Source: Intestinibacillus sp. Marseille-P6563 (GTDB lineage Bacteria; Bacillota; Clostridia; Oscillospirales; Butyricicoccaceae). From it: 64,000 bases of DNA. The position numbers and the translations under genes were made by a program. Location of the stretch: assembly GCF_900604335.1 (NCBI RefSeq), contig NZ_UWOD01000001.1, positions 248,001 through 312,000 of the forward strand. Direction: 5' to 3'. The notes beneath the pieces were generated by a model. It had not been told where the DNA came from. It was given only the letters and a program-made list of their open reading frames with translations, and ran no database searches. Positions within the stretch are counted from its first letter, which is position 1, and each line of letters starts with the position of its first letter. Positions 8,559 to 17,150 of the stretch are shown in pieces.

Positions 8559-10052
8559 TTACAGTTTTACCAACAGGTCAATGGTGTCCAAAATCCCTTC
8601 CTTGGGCACAACCCGGTCAAAGCGCGGCTGCTTGCCAGCCAAAGCCGCCAGCGGCGCCGGAGCTTCCATGCCGGTCATCTGGCTGAGCACGTCCAGCTGG
8701 GTCACGTCGTCGCGCTCGAGCTTACCGCCCAGAGCTTCGACGACCGCGCGGCAGAACTTAAACGGGCTGGCCGTAGAAGCAATCACGGTCGGCGTTTTGT
8801 CCAGCGTCGTGCGGCGGTAGTTTTCATATACCCGGACAGCAACCGCCGTATGGGTATCGGCCAGATAATGCTCTTCGTCCCACAGCTTGCGGATGGTTTC
8901 AGCCGTCTGCACATCGTCACAGTAACCGGCGTCAAAATCTTCCGCGATCTTTTCGAACAGCTCTTTTGCCAGCGAATACCGGCCGTCACGGCTCAGCTGA
9001 CCCATCAGGTCAGATACTACCTTGTCATTCTGCCCGGAAATGTAGAACAGCAAACGTTCCAGATTGGAAGAAATCAGAATATCCATGGACGGCGAATCGG
9101 TCGTATAGAACGGACGGTTGCGGTCATAGGTACCCTGATTCTTGAAGAAGTCGGTCAGGACATTGTTGCGGTTGGACGCACAGATGAACTTATGCACCGG
9201 CAAGCCCATCTGCTTGGCAAAGTAACCGGCCAGGATGTTGCCGAAGTTGCCGGTCGGCACACAGATGTTGATTTTGTCGCCCATCTGGATGGTGCCTGCG
9301 TTGACCATATCGCAGTACGCCGATACGTAGTATGCGATCTGCGGCGCCAGACGGCCCCAGTTGATCGAGTTGGCCGACGAGAACATCAGGCCTTGCGCAT
9401 CCATCTTTTCGGCGGTCGCCTTGTCGGTAAAGATACGCTTGACTGCGCTCTGCGCGTCGTCAAAGTTACCGTGAATGGCAACGACTTCGACGTTATCACC
9501 CTTCTGGGTGGTCATTTGCAGCTTCTGCATGGGCGAAACGCCGTCCACCGGATAGTAGACCATGATCTTGGTGCCCGGCACATCGGCAAAGCCTTCGAGC
9601 GCTGCCTTGCCGGTGTCGCCCGAAGTGGCGACCAGGATGCAGGCTGTACGGGTCTCCCCGGTCTTTTTGAGCGATGCGGTCAGCAGATGGGGCAGCATTT
9701 GCAGCGCCATGTCCTTGAAGGCGCAGGTCGGGCCGTGCCACAGTTCCAGAATGTGCTTGCCATCCTTCAGGTCTACGACCGGCGCGGTGTTCGGTCCGCC
9801 GAACTTTTCGTCGGCATAGGCCTTCTGCGTGAAATCCTGCAATTCCTCGGCCGTAAAATCGGTCAGGTACTTGCCCAGGATAAACGCTGCGCGCGCCTTG
9901 TAGTCCATGCCCAGCAGGGCATCGAGATCGGCCTTGGTCAGGCTGGGAATCTCGGTCGGGCAAAACAGGCCGCCGTCGGGCGCAATGCCGGTCGCGATGG
10001 CTTTGGCCGCGCTCACGCGCAGGCCTGCGTTGCGAGTGCTTACGTAGTCCAT
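8559..10052 (-). CDS. thrC: Threonine synthase
   Basis: A 497-residue PLP enzyme that converts O-phosphohomoserine to threonine. The N-terminal DYVSTRN, the PLP lysine in PTCAFKDMALQ, the phosphate-binding VATSGDTGKAA and the motif SSANSINWGRL identify the longer threonine synthase class. I start at MDYVST because GGAGG lies at proper distance; 18 upstream codons in the open frame lack a ribosome site. It is 16 bases downstream of the dipeptidase gene. Confidence 0.95.
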   Translation of the reverse strand: MDYVSTRNAGLRVSAAKAIATGIAPDGGLFCPTEIPSLTKADLDALLGMDYKARAAFILGKYLTDFTAEELQDFTQKAYADEKFGGPNTAPVVDLKDGKHILELWHGPTCAFKDMALQMLPHLLTASLKKTGETRTACILVATSGDTGKAALEGFADVPGTKIMVYYPVDGVSPMQKLQMTTQKGDNVEVVAIHGNFDDAQSAVKRIFTDKATAEKMDAQGLMFSSANSINWGRLAPQIAYYVSAYCDMVNAGTIQMGDKINICVPTGNFGNILAGYFAKQMGLPVHKFICASNRNNVLTDFFKNQGTYDRNRPFYTTDSPSMDILISSNLERLLFYISGQNDKVVSDLMGQLSRDGRYSLAKELFEKIAEDFDAGYCDDVQTAETIRKLWDEEHYLADTHTAVAVRVYENYRRTTLDKTPTVIASTASPFKFCRAVVEALGGKLERDDVTQLDVLSQMTGMEAPAPLAALAGKQPRFDRVVPKEGILDTIDLLVKL

Positions 10053-10068
10053 ATTTATCCTCCAATAT

Positions 10069-11031
10069 TTATAACATTCGATGAATATAAGCGTCCGCAT
10101 TGTCATAAAACAACGCGCGAACGGTGCTTTCTAAGTAATTGTGCCGCAGCATTTGCTCAGCTAAGGCTTCCATGTGTCCGGCTGTTGCAATTTCGGCGGG
10201 CAGACTGTCGCAGCCATCAAAGTCGCAACCAAGCGCCAGACAGCTTTCGCCGCCCTGCTCCATGAAATGCTCGATGTGCCGCAGCGCATCAGACAGGGTA
10301 CCACGCGTGCCGTCCTCCCGCAAAAAGGCGCTGTACAGATTGATGCCGCACAGGCCGCCCCGTCGAACGATCTCGGAAAATTGCAAGTCGGTCAGGTTGC
10401 GCAAATGATGGCATACCGCCCGGCTGTTGGAATGGCTTGCCACAAACGGCGCTTCGGTCTCCACGCACAGATCCCAGAATCCACGCTCGGACAAATGCGA
10501 TACATCCAAAATCACGCCCCGCCGCACGAGGTCCTGCACCAGCGCCCGACCGCGTTCGGTCAGCCCGGCATCGTTGTCGGTTGCGGCGCCGCAGGCGTAG
10601 ACGTTGCGATAGTTCCAGCTCAGCGTTACCAGCCGCACCCCGGCATCGTAAGCCCGCTGGACATGTGCTTCGGTGGGCATCAGTTCAGCTCCCTCAATGG
10701 ACAGAAAGGCCGCTGCCTTGCCTTTGTTACGGGCAAGGTCAAATTCTTCGCTGTCAAAGCAAAGGGTCAACCAGTCGGCGTTGTCGCGAAACTGCCGTTT
10801 GGCTTCGCTCAGGAGCGCATCCAGCCGGTCTTCTTCGGGCAAATCAAACAGAGAACGCGCTCGTTTTACGCCGTCCGGCGCACGGGCGCCGCAGAACAGT
10901 GCAAAAAACTGTGCATAATGATTGTACCCGGATACTTTCGCGCGGTCAATCATCAAATCGTTTTCGCGCAAATTTTTTCCGGTTTCATAGCATTCGTACA
11001 GGGTATCGCAATGCAAATCAAAATACCGCAA
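10069..11031 (-). CDS. Membrane dipeptidase family protein (peptidase M19)
   Basis: A 320-residue M19 (renal dipeptidase-like) zinc hydrolase. Metal-binding motifs are YFDLHCDTLY at the N terminus, SIEGAE, DVSHLSERGF, ASHSNSRAV and LGCDFDG. The family cleaves dipeptides, often D-Ala-containing ones. No signal peptide is visible, so it is probably cytosolic. The best start is a TTG (11031) behind a GGGAGGG ribosome site. The open frame extends 37 codons further into yraN but without a ribosome site. It lies 13 bases after yraN. Confidence 0.9.
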   Translation of the reverse strand: MRYFDLHCDTLYECYETGKNLRENDLMIDRAKVSGYNHYAQFFALFCGARAPDGVKRARSLFDLPEEDRLDALLSEAKRQFRDNADWLTLCFDSEEFDLARNKGKAAAFLSIEGAELMPTEAHVQRAYDAGVRLVTLSWNYRNVYACGAATDNDAGLTERGRALVQDLVRRGVILDVSHLSERGFWDLCVETEAPFVASHSNSRAVCHHLRNLTDLQFSEIVRRGGLCGINLYSAFLREDGTRGTLSDALRHIEHFMEQGGESCLALGCDFDGCDSLPAEIATAGHMEALAEQMLRHNYLESTVRALFYDNADAYIHRML

Positions 11032-11044
11032 ACGGTTCCCTCCC

Positions 11045-11395
11045 TTATGCGTCGAACGCATTTTCCAGATGACGTATGCTGGACGGCGCTTCCCGCCCGG
11101 CCAGCAAAATCTCCACCACGTCAAACCGCGGCTGTCCGGCATCCGGATGCACGGCCAGCCATGCTTCGGCCGCTAAAATCAGCTTTTGTTGCTTGGCATG
11201 GGTCACCGCCTCACGCGGCAGACCGAACCGCGCATTTTTGCGCAGTTTGACCTCCACAAAGGCCACAAACCCATCCTTGCAGGCAATGATGTCGATTTCG
11301 CCATACCGCGTGCGGAAATTGCGCGCCACAATCGTATACCCATGTGCTGCTAAGTAACTTGCCGCAAGGTCTTCCCCGAGTTGTCCCCGGTTCAT
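11045..11395 (-). CDS. YraN family endonuclease-like protein (UPF0102)
   Basis: A 116-residue member of the YraN family. It has a restriction-endonuclease-like core: GEDLAASYLAAHGY, RTRYGEIDIIACKDG and FVEVKLRK carry the E-x-D...D...ExK acidic/lysine signature. The cellular role is not established. It overlaps the end of rnhB by 4 bases (ATGA), which indicates translational coupling; the rnhB-yraN pair is widely conserved. Confidence 0.9.
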   Translation of the reverse strand: MNRGQLGEDLAASYLAAHGYTIVARNFRTRYGEIDIIACKDGFVAFVEVKLRKNARFGLPREAVTHAKQQKLILAAEAWLAVHPDAGQPRFDVVEILLAGREAPSSIRHLENAFDA

Positions 11396-12012
11396 GGCCT
11401 CGCCTCGGGATGTTTGTCGTAAAATTTCTTCAAAAAGGTCATTCGGTGAATGGGGCTCGGTCCGTGCTCCAAAATCGCTTGATAGTGCGCCTTGGTGCCA
11501 TAGCCCTTGTGCTTGGCAAACCCGTAAGCAGGATAGAGAGCATCCTGCTCGAGCATCAACCGGTCACGGGTAACCTTGGCCAAAATGGATGCCGCAGCGA
11601 TGGACGGGCTTTTCGCGTCCCCGCCGACCACACACTGGTGCGGAATGACCAGCCCTTTGGAGCGGTTGCCATCCACGAGGGCATAATCGGCTGCGGGGTG
11701 CAGTCTTTCGACTGCCTGCTGCATCGCGACATAGGTCGCTTCTAATATATTGATGCGGTCGATGGTTTCATGATCGACCAGTGCAATGGCATAAGCCAGC
11801 GCCTGCTCCTGAATGGTATCAAAAAGCTGCTCCCGCTTTTTTTCGGTCAGCTTTTTGGAGTCGTTTAAGCCGTCGATCGTGCAGCCGAATGGCAGAATCA
11901 CCGCCGCTGCACACACCGGCCCGGCCAGCGGCCCACGGCCGGCCTCATCGATGCCGCAAATGGCCTGAAAGCCCTGCTCGGCGACTGCGGCCTCAATCGT
12001 CCAGTCCAGCAT
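11392..12012 (-). CDS. rnhB: Ribonuclease HII
   Basis: About 206 residues. RNase HII removes ribonucleotides and RNA primers from RNA-DNA hybrids. The catalytic acidic residues are in GIDEAGRGPLAGPV and YALVDGNRS, with the conserved SKKL loop and SPSIAAASILAKVTRD. I start at MLDWTIEA (GGAGG nine bases upstream). The gene overlaps the 3' end of rbgA by 20 bases, so the two are translated together. Confidence 0.95.
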   Translation of the reverse strand: MLDWTIEAAVAEQGFQAICGIDEAGRGPLAGPVCAAAVILPFGCTIDGLNDSKKLTEKKREQLFDTIQEQALAYAIALVDHETIDRINILEATYVAMQQAVERLHPAADYALVDGNRSKGLVIPHQCVVGGDAKSPSIAAASILAKVTRDRLMLEQDALYPAYGFAKHKGYGTKAHYQAILEHGPSPIHRMTFLKKFYDKHPEARP

Positions 12013-12883
12013 CGGCATAGTCCTCCGGGGTTTCCAGCGTGATGCGGCCAAGCACACCGCCACGGTATTCATCTAATAGGATACGCGCCATGCGCTCGGT
12101 GTCGATCTCGCCGCCGCGCAGCAAGAAGCCGCGGTTCTTTCCTGCCTGCTCAAGCAGCGAAAAGCCGAGAAAATCGACTTCTTCCATCTCGTCCGGCAGA
12201 GTCAGCTTATAGCGGGTCGTGATCGCCTCAGGCGCACGGGCTGCTAAAATTTCCATGAGCTTGCACGCCAGAGTTTCTACATCCAAAATGTCGTCTTTAA
12301 CCGCGCCCGTGGATGCGAGCAGCAGGCCGGTGCGCTCATCGTCAAACTTGGGCCACAGGATGCCCGGCGTATCGAGCAAATCGATGCCATCCCCGACCCG
12401 GAACCACTGGCTCCCGCGGGTCACGCCCGGCTTATCGGCTGCCTTGGCCGATTTGCGTCCTAAAATGCGATTGATAAAGGTCGATTTGCCCACGTTCGGA
12501 ATGCCGACGATCATTACACGCACCGCGCGGCCGGTCTGCCCTTTTTCGTTCCACTGGGCGATCTTATCGGCCAGCACTTCGCGCACCGCAGCTGCAAACC
12601 GATCGGTCCCCTTGCCGTGCTGGCTGTCGGTTTCGAGCACCGCCCAGCCCTTTTGCCGGAAGAAAGCCGCCCAGCGGCGGGTCTGTTCCGGGTCGGCCAG
12701 GTCGGTGCGGTTCAAAATCATCATCCGCGGCTTGGAGCCAGCGATCTCATCCATATCCGGGTTGCGGGACACCTGCGGGATGCGGGCATCCACCACTTCA
12801 CAAACCAAATCGATATTTTTCAGGTTTTCGAGCATCTGGCGCCGGGTTTTGGCCATATGCCCAGGATACCATTGAATGTTCAT
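11993..12883 (-). CDS. rbgA: Ribosome biogenesis GTPase RbgA/YlqF
   Basis: A 296-residue circularly permuted GTPase required for late 50S assembly. The order of motifs is permuted as in the family: G4 NRTD comes first, then G1 GIPNVGKST and G3 DTPG. The N-terminal NIQWYPGHMAKTRR is diagnostic. The C-terminal ANTAR-like RNA-binding segment is present. GGAGG lies nine bases before the ATG. It overlaps lepB by four bases (ATGA). Confidence 0.97.
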   Translation of the reverse strand: MNIQWYPGHMAKTRRQMLENLKNIDLVCEVVDARIPQVSRNPDMDEIAGSKPRMMILNRTDLADPEQTRRWAAFFRQKGWAVLETDSQHGKGTDRFAAAVREVLADKIAQWNEKGQTGRAVRVMIVGIPNVGKSTFINRILGRKSAKAADKPGVTRGSQWFRVGDGIDLLDTPGILWPKFDDERTGLLLASTGAVKDDILDVETLACKLMEILAARAPEAITTRYKLTLPDEMEEVDFLGFSLLEQAGKNRGFLLRGGEIDTERMARILLDEYRGGVLGRITLETPEDYADAGLDD

Positions 12884-13458
12884 TCTGTTTTTCCTCCGAA
12901 GTTTTCGGGCGGCCAAACCACAGCCAGTACATGGCCGATGATATAGCGTTCATCTACCATGCCCAGGTCGGGCGAACGGCTGTCGGTCGATGCGTTGCGG
13001 TTATCACCCATGACAAACACACAGCCTTCGGGGACGGTCTGCGGGAACTCCATGCCCTCAAAGTCCATGGGCAGTTCAAAATCGTTGATGTAGTCCTCCT
13101 GCAGTTCTTCGCCATTGACATAGACCTTGCCGAGTGCAAAATCGATGTTGATTTCATCACCTTCGGTCGCAATAATACGCTTGACGATCGGGCCGTGCAT
13201 GAAGCTCTCCTTGTTGAGCACGACGATATCGCCCTTGGCCGGGGTATATCCCAGATTGCTGACCACCATCACATCTTTATCGTGGAGCGTCGGGTACATC
13301 GAACTGCCGTCCACCCCGATCAGGCGCACGACAAATGTAAAAAGCAATACAATGAAGATCAGGGAGATGATGAGCGCTTCGCCCCAATCGTAAAAGCTGC
13401 TCTGAAAACGCCCCTTTTTTTGCTCTTGTTCCTCTTCAAAGGGTTGGCGTTCTTCCAT
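12880..13458 (-). CDS. lepB: Signal peptidase I
   Basis: About 192 residues. It has an acidic/basic cytosolic N terminus, one transmembrane helix (about residues 27-50), then the catalytic Ser in GVDGSSMYPTL and the catalytic Lys in VKRIIATEGD, plus box E GDNRNASTDSR. It cleaves signal peptides of Sec-exported proteins on the outer face of the membrane. The chosen ATG (MEERQ) is nine bases after GGAGG; the upstream ATG has no spacing. The order rplS-lepB-rbgA-rnhB is typical of Firmicutes. Confidence 0.95.
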   Translation of the reverse strand: MEERQPFEEEQEQKKGRFQSSFYDWGEALIISLIFIVLLFTFVVRLIGVDGSSMYPTLHDKDVMVVSNLGYTPAKGDIVVLNKESFMHGPIVKRIIATEGDEINIDFALGKVYVNGEELQEDYINDFELPMDFEGMEFPQTVPEGCVFVMGDNRNASTDSRSPDLGMVDERYIIGHVLAVVWPPENFGGKTE

Positions 13459-13593
13459 GTTCTGCATCCTCCATCTTGAAATTTAATAGACCTTTTTATT
13501 ATACCTTCTCCAGAAAGTTTAAGCAACCAAATCTTCGCCCGCCACACGGCTTTTCTTCCCGGCAGACCACATATTTTTTCTACAAAAAAAGAG

Positions 13594-13621
13594 AAAGAGG
13601 GAAACCGAAGCTCCCCTCTTT
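13594..13621 (-). terminator. Terminator after rplS
   Basis: An 8-bp stem (13594-13601 with 13614-13621) just downstream of the rplS stop is followed on the minus strand by a run of T (seven As at 13583-13590 on the plus strand). Partial read-through would feed the lepB operon, because no strong separate promoter was recognised for lepB. Confidence 0.65.
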
Positions 13622-13631
13622 TTGTCCCTTT

Positions 13632-13973
13632 TTAGACCTTTTCGACGACCTTGGCAGCCTTGCCTACGCGACCGCGCAGGTAGTACAGCTTCGCGCGGCG
13701 TACCTTACCGTTACGGATGACTTCGAACTTTGCAACGTTCGGAGAGTGTACCGGGAAGGTCTTTTCCACGCCTACGCCGTAAGAAATGCGGCGAACGGTG
13801 ACGGTCTTGTTGATGCCCGCGTGCTTCATCGCAATGATGGTGCCTTCAAACACCTGGATACGCTCGCGGTTGCCCTCCTTGATCTTGTTGTGTACCTTTA
13901 CGGTATCACCGATCTTGAGTTCAGGCAGGTCGTTCTTGAGCTGCTGCTCAGACAGAATCTTGACTAAATCCAT
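13632..13973 (-). CDS. rplS: 50S ribosomal protein L19
   Basis: A 113-residue L19 located at the 30S-50S interface. The motifs [32 protein letters not shown] and [10 protein letters not shown]-like ([11 protein letters not shown]) are diagnostic, and the length is standard. GGAAG lies upstream of the ATG. It has its own promoter and a structured 5' leader. Confidence 0.98.
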   Translation of the reverse strand: MDLVKILSEQQLKNDLPELKIGDTVKVHNKIKEGNRERIQVFEGTIIAMKHAGINKTVTVRRISYGVGVEKTFPVHSPNVAKFEVIRNGKVRRAKLYYLRGRVGKAAKVVEKV

Positions 13974-14066
13974 TTTTCAGTCTTCCTTTCATCCTAGACA
14001 TTCGTGCCGTATCATTCTCATTAAGGCCAGTCTTGGGCCGGTAAGCAGAGGAATGCCCGTTATCGG
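13974..14066 (-). promoter_or_regulatory. Structured 5' leader of rplS (possible L19 autoregulatory leader)
   Basis: About 90 bases lie between the inferred transcription start and rplS. They contain nested helices: an outer 7-bp stem pairing GGCATTC with GAATGTC, and an inner GGCC/GGCC stem. L19 leaders that bind the protein are known in Firmicutes. I cannot confirm that this is the same fold, so the assignment is tentative. Confidence 0.4.
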
Positions 14067-14072
14067 TTTTTA

Positions 14073-14101
14073 ATTGTATCATATTCCGCACATAGACGCA
14101 A
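14073..14101 (-). promoter_or_regulatory. Promoter for rplS
   Basis: On the minus strand TTGCGT (14096-14101) and TACAAT (14073-14078) are separated by 17 bases, giving a start near 14066. Confidence 0.7.
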
Positions 14102-14179
14102 GCATTATTTCCCGTATTCTGCGTTTTTCGCCGAAATCGGCAGGTTGCCAAATCTCCCCGTTTTGTTTCCCTTCTGTTG

Positions 14180-14209
14180 TTGTTATTTCTTACAAAAACG
14201 ATTATACTA
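14180..14209 (+). promoter_or_regulatory. Promoter for GH13 gene
   Basis: TTGTTA (14180-14185), an 18-base spacer and TATACT (14204-14209) lie 66 bases before the ATG, divergent from the rplS promoter. Confidence 0.55.
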
Positions 14210-14274
14210 ATGTATGGCAGTTTCCGGCTGACCTATCCCCCGATCCTATGGATCGCATTGAAGGAGTGATCCCC

Positions 14275-15588
14275 ATGTGGGCTTATGAAAGCGTATTCTA
14301 TCAAATCTGTCCCATCGGCTTTTGCGGCGCGCCGCGTGTCAACGACGGCCAAACGGTCAACCGCATCCAAAAGGTCGCCGATTGGACCGACCATCTGGTA
14401 AAACTCGGCGTCAACGCCGTTTATTTTTCGCCCGTTTTCGAGTCGGACAGCCATGGCTACGACACCCGCTATTTCCGCAAGATCGATTGCCGCCTGGGTA
14501 CCAATGACGACTTTGCCGCCATGTGCCGTACGCTGCACGACAGCGGCATCCGGGTCGTGCTCGACGGGGTGTTCAATCATGTCGGCCGCGGCTTCTGGGC
14601 CTTCCGCGATGTGCAGGAGAAAAAATGGGACTCTCCTTATAAGGATTGGTTCCATATTTCTTTTGATGGCAATTCCAACTACAACGACGGCTTTTGGTAC
14701 GAAGGCTGGGAAGGCCACTATGAACTGGTCAAGCTCAACCTGAAAAACCCGGCAGTCGTCGATCATATCTTCTCCTGCATCCGCGCCTGGGTGGAGGAAT
14801 TCGATATTGACGGTCTGCGGCTGGATGTGGCGTACCTACTTGACCGGGATTTCCTCAAGGCGTTGCGCCGTTTTACCGACAGCCTCAAGCCCGAGTTCGT
14901 GCTCATTGGCGAAGTGCTGCACGGCGATTACAACCAGATTGTCAACGATGAAATGCTGCATTCGTGCACCAACTATGAATGCTACAAGGGATTGTATTCT
15001 TCCCTCAATTCGATGAATCTATTTGAAATCACCCATTCGCTCATGCGCCAGTTCGGTCCGGAAAACTGGACGCTGTATAAGGGCAAGCATCTGATGAGCT
15101 TTGTCGATAACCACGACGTAACCCGTGCGGCGTCGATTCTGAACAATCCGGCGCATCTGCCGCTACTTTATGGTATGCTGTTTGGTATGCCGGGCATTCC
15201 CTGCCTTTACTACGGCTCGGAGTGGGGCGCCGAAGGGCACAAGACCCCAGGCAGCGACGATGTCCTGCGGCCGTGCTTTGAGCAGCCGGTATGGACTGAA
15301 CTGACCGACACCATTGCCGCAATGGCGCAAGTCCACCGCGAAAGCCGGGCGTTGTGCTATGGCGATTTCAAGCACTTGGTGCTCACCAACAAGCAGGCCA
15401 TTTGGGAGCGAAAAGCCGAAGGCGAACGCGTCCTGATTGCCATCAACGCGGATAGCGAACCGTACACCGCGCACTTTGATGCCCAGTCGGGCATGGCGGT
15501 CGATCTCATCACCGGCAAGCCGCATGATTTTGGCGGCGGCAGCGAGCTCCCGCCCTACTCGGTAGCCTTCTGGAAGACCGAACGCTAA
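14275..15588 (+). CDS. Alpha-amylase family glycoside hydrolase (GH13), intracellular
   Basis: A 437-residue GH13 enzyme without a signal peptide, so it probably works on imported malto-oligosaccharides. Conserved regions are visible: GVFNHVG (region I), DGLRLDVAYLL with the nucleophile Asp (II), LIGEVLHGDY with the acid/base Glu (III), and FVDNHDVTR with the transition-state Asp (IV). It lacks the N-terminal CBM seen in the larger GH13 at 33622-35508. AAGGAG lies eight bases before the chosen ATG; the open frame upstream has no ribosome site. The exact specificity (maltogenic or cyclomaltodextrinase-like) is not resolved. Confidence 0.9.
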   Translation: MWAYESVFYQICPIGFCGAPRVNDGQTVNRIQKVADWTDHLVKLGVNAVYFSPVFESDSHGYDTRYFRKIDCRLGTNDDFAAMCRTLHDSGIRVVLDGVFNHVGRGFWAFRDVQEKKWDSPYKDWFHISFDGNSNYNDGFWYEGWEGHYELVKLNLKNPAVVDHIFSCIRAWVEEFDIDGLRLDVAYLLDRDFLKALRRFTDSLKPEFVLIGEVLHGDYNQIVNDEMLHSCTNYECYKGLYSSLNSMNLFEITHSLMRQFGPENWTLYKGKHLMSFVDNHDVTRAASILNNPAHLPLLYGMLFGMPGIPCLYYGSEWGAEGHKTPGSDDVLRPCFEQPVWTELTDTIAAMAQVHRESRALCYGDFKHLVLTNKQAIWERKAEGERVLIAINADSEPYTAHFDAQSGMAVDLITGKPHDFGGGSELPPYSVAFWKTER

Positions 15589-15637
15589 ACACCAAACAAG
15601 CAGAGAATTCATAGGCTGAGCCAGGAGGCTTTGTCTT

Positions 15638-16258
15638 ATGGATTGTCTGCTTGTTTTTTTAATGTCTTGTGACGCACTTTTTGCCTGTCTCGCGCTGGGG
15701 GCGCAGCGCATTACAGTCGAACCCCGCGCCCGGCTAGTGCTGGCGGGTGTCGGCACCGGCTGTCTGGCGTTTTCTTTCTTGGCCTCGCAGGCGCTACTCC
15801 TGCTGCTGCCCGATCCGCTGTTCCATTACATAAGCTGCGGTGCATTATTGGCCATTGCGCTGTGCTGCTTATTCGAGGCTGGCTGTAAACGGTTATCCGA
15901 CCGGCTTGCAGCCGCTGCGACGCCCTTGACCTTTCACCTGCACGGTTTGCGGGTAGTACTGCAAATCTACGCAGAGACCGCACGCGCCGACGCCGACCGG
16001 TCGGGTTCCCTGTCACCCACCGAGGCCTTTTGGCTAGCGGTGCCGCTCTCACTCGATTCGCTGCTGACCGGGCTTTCGATTTCTGTTACACCCCAAACTG
16101 CCGCCGGGCTGCTGCTGTTTTCCCTACTCTGCGGCTTGCTGGCCACTTGGGCCGGGGAAAAGATCGGCAAACGTCTGGGACACGCCGCTGGACAGTCGGC
16201 ATCCCTCGTCAGTGGCGTTCTGCTGCTCATCATTGCGCTGTGCAAACTCAAACTCTAA
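15638..16258 (+). CDS. ytaF: Sporulation membrane protein YtaF (MntP-like fold)
   Basis: A 206-residue polytopic membrane protein with about six hydrophobic segments. It shows the two-repeat MntP/YtaF architecture: each half ends in a membrane helix with an Asp-containing motif (MSCDALFACLALG; PLSLDSLLTGLS). The hydrophilic loop carries DADRSGSLSPTEAFWLA, a YtaF hallmark resembling a Ca-binding loop. It is associated with spore formation in Firmicutes; the transported ion is unknown. AGGAGG-type ribosome site upstream. It shares a convergent terminator with folD. Confidence 0.82.
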   Translation: MDCLLVFLMSCDALFACLALGAQRITVEPRARLVLAGVGTGCLAFSFLASQALLLLLPDPLFHYISCGALLAIALCCLFEAGCKRLSDRLAAAATPLTFHLHGLRVVLQIYAETARADADRSGSLSPTEAFWLAVPLSLDSLLTGLSISVTPQTAAGLLLFSLLCGLLATWAGEKIGKRLGHAAGQSASLVSGVLLLIIALCKLKL

Positions 16259-16263
16259 ACAAA

Positions 16264-16292
16264 GCCCCTTTCCCAAAAACCAGGAAAGGGGC
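16264..16292. terminator. Bidirectional terminator between ytaF and folD
   Basis: A perfect 10-bp stem (16264-16273 with 16283-16292) lies between the convergent stop codons of ytaF and folD. A-rich and T-rich flanks are present on both sides. Confidence 0.8.
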
Positions 16293-16298
16293 AGTTTC

Positions 16299-17150
16299 TT
16301 ACATACCGTTTTGCAGACGCGCTGCTTTGATGGTGTTTTTCATCAGCATGGTGATGGTCATGGGGCCTACGCCGCCGGGCACCGGCGTCATGTAAGATGC
16401 CTTTTCCATGACCGCAGGGCCTACATCGCCGCAAACCTTGCCGTCTTCGTTGCGGTTCATGCCCACATCGATGACGACGGCTCCGGGCTTGACCATATCC
16501 GGGGTCACAAAGTTGGCCTTGCCGACCGCGGCTACCAGGATATCCGCACCCGCGCAGATCTCTTGCAGATTGGCCGTGCGGCTGTGACAGATGGTGACCG
16601 TGCCATGCTTGTGCAGCAGAAGCATCGCCATGGGCTTGCCGACGATGTTGGAGCGGCCGATCACCACGCACTGCTTACCCTTGGGATCGATGTCATACTC
16701 GTCCAACAGTTCCATCACGCCCGCCGGGGTGCAAGGCAGGAAATCAAAGTCCCCGATCATGATCTTGCCCACATTAGTCGGATGAAATGCATCCACATCC
16801 TTTTTCGGGTCGATCGCCGCAATGACCGCATCTTCCCGAATCTGTGCCGGCAGCGGAAGCTGGCACAAAATGCCGCTGATCTTGGGATTGGTATTGAGCC
16901 GATAGATCAGGTCCAGCAGTTCACTTTCCGAAGCGGTTGCGGGCAGCACATGCTTTTCGCTATAAAACCCGCATTCCAGGCAAGCGCGCTCTTTGTTGCG
17001 CACATAGATCTGGCTGGCCGGGTCATCCCCGACCAAAATAACCGCCAGGCCAGGGACAACTCCCTGCGCCTTGAGCGTTTCGGTCTGTTCTAAAATCTGG
17101 CCGCGTACCTTGGCCGACAATGCTTTTCCGTCCATGCGAATTGCACTCAT
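16299..17150 (-). CDS. folD: Bifunctional methylenetetrahydrofolate dehydrogenase/cyclohydrolase FolD
   Basis: A 283-residue enzyme of one-carbon metabolism that oxidises 5,10-methylene-THF to methenyl-THF and hydrolyses it to 10-formyl-THF. Diagnostic segments are VGDDPASQIYVRNKERAC (with the catalytic Lys), CQLPLP, VIGRSNIVGKP and the C-terminal PGGVGPMTITML. It overlaps lgt by four bases and is the last gene of the ymfF-ymfH-lgt-folD operon. Confidence 0.97.
   Translation of the reverse strand: MSAIRMDGKALSAKVRGQILEQTETLKAQGVVPGLAVILVGDDPASQIYVRNKERACLECGFYSEKHVLPATASESELLDLIYRLNTNPKISGILCQLPLPAQIREDAVIAAIDPKKDVDAFHPTNVGKIMIGDFDFLPCTPAGVMELLDEYDIDPKGKQCVVIGRSNIVGKPMAMLLLHKHGTVTICHSRTANLQEICAGADILVAAVGKANFVTPDMVKPGAVVIDVGMNRNEDGKVCGDVGPAVMEKASYMTPVPGGVGPMTITMLMKNTIKAARLQNGM

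Noticed and set aside
8418-10265. Plus-strand frame of 615 codons opposite thrC
   Set aside because: An antisense shadow of the thrC and phosphoesterase genes.
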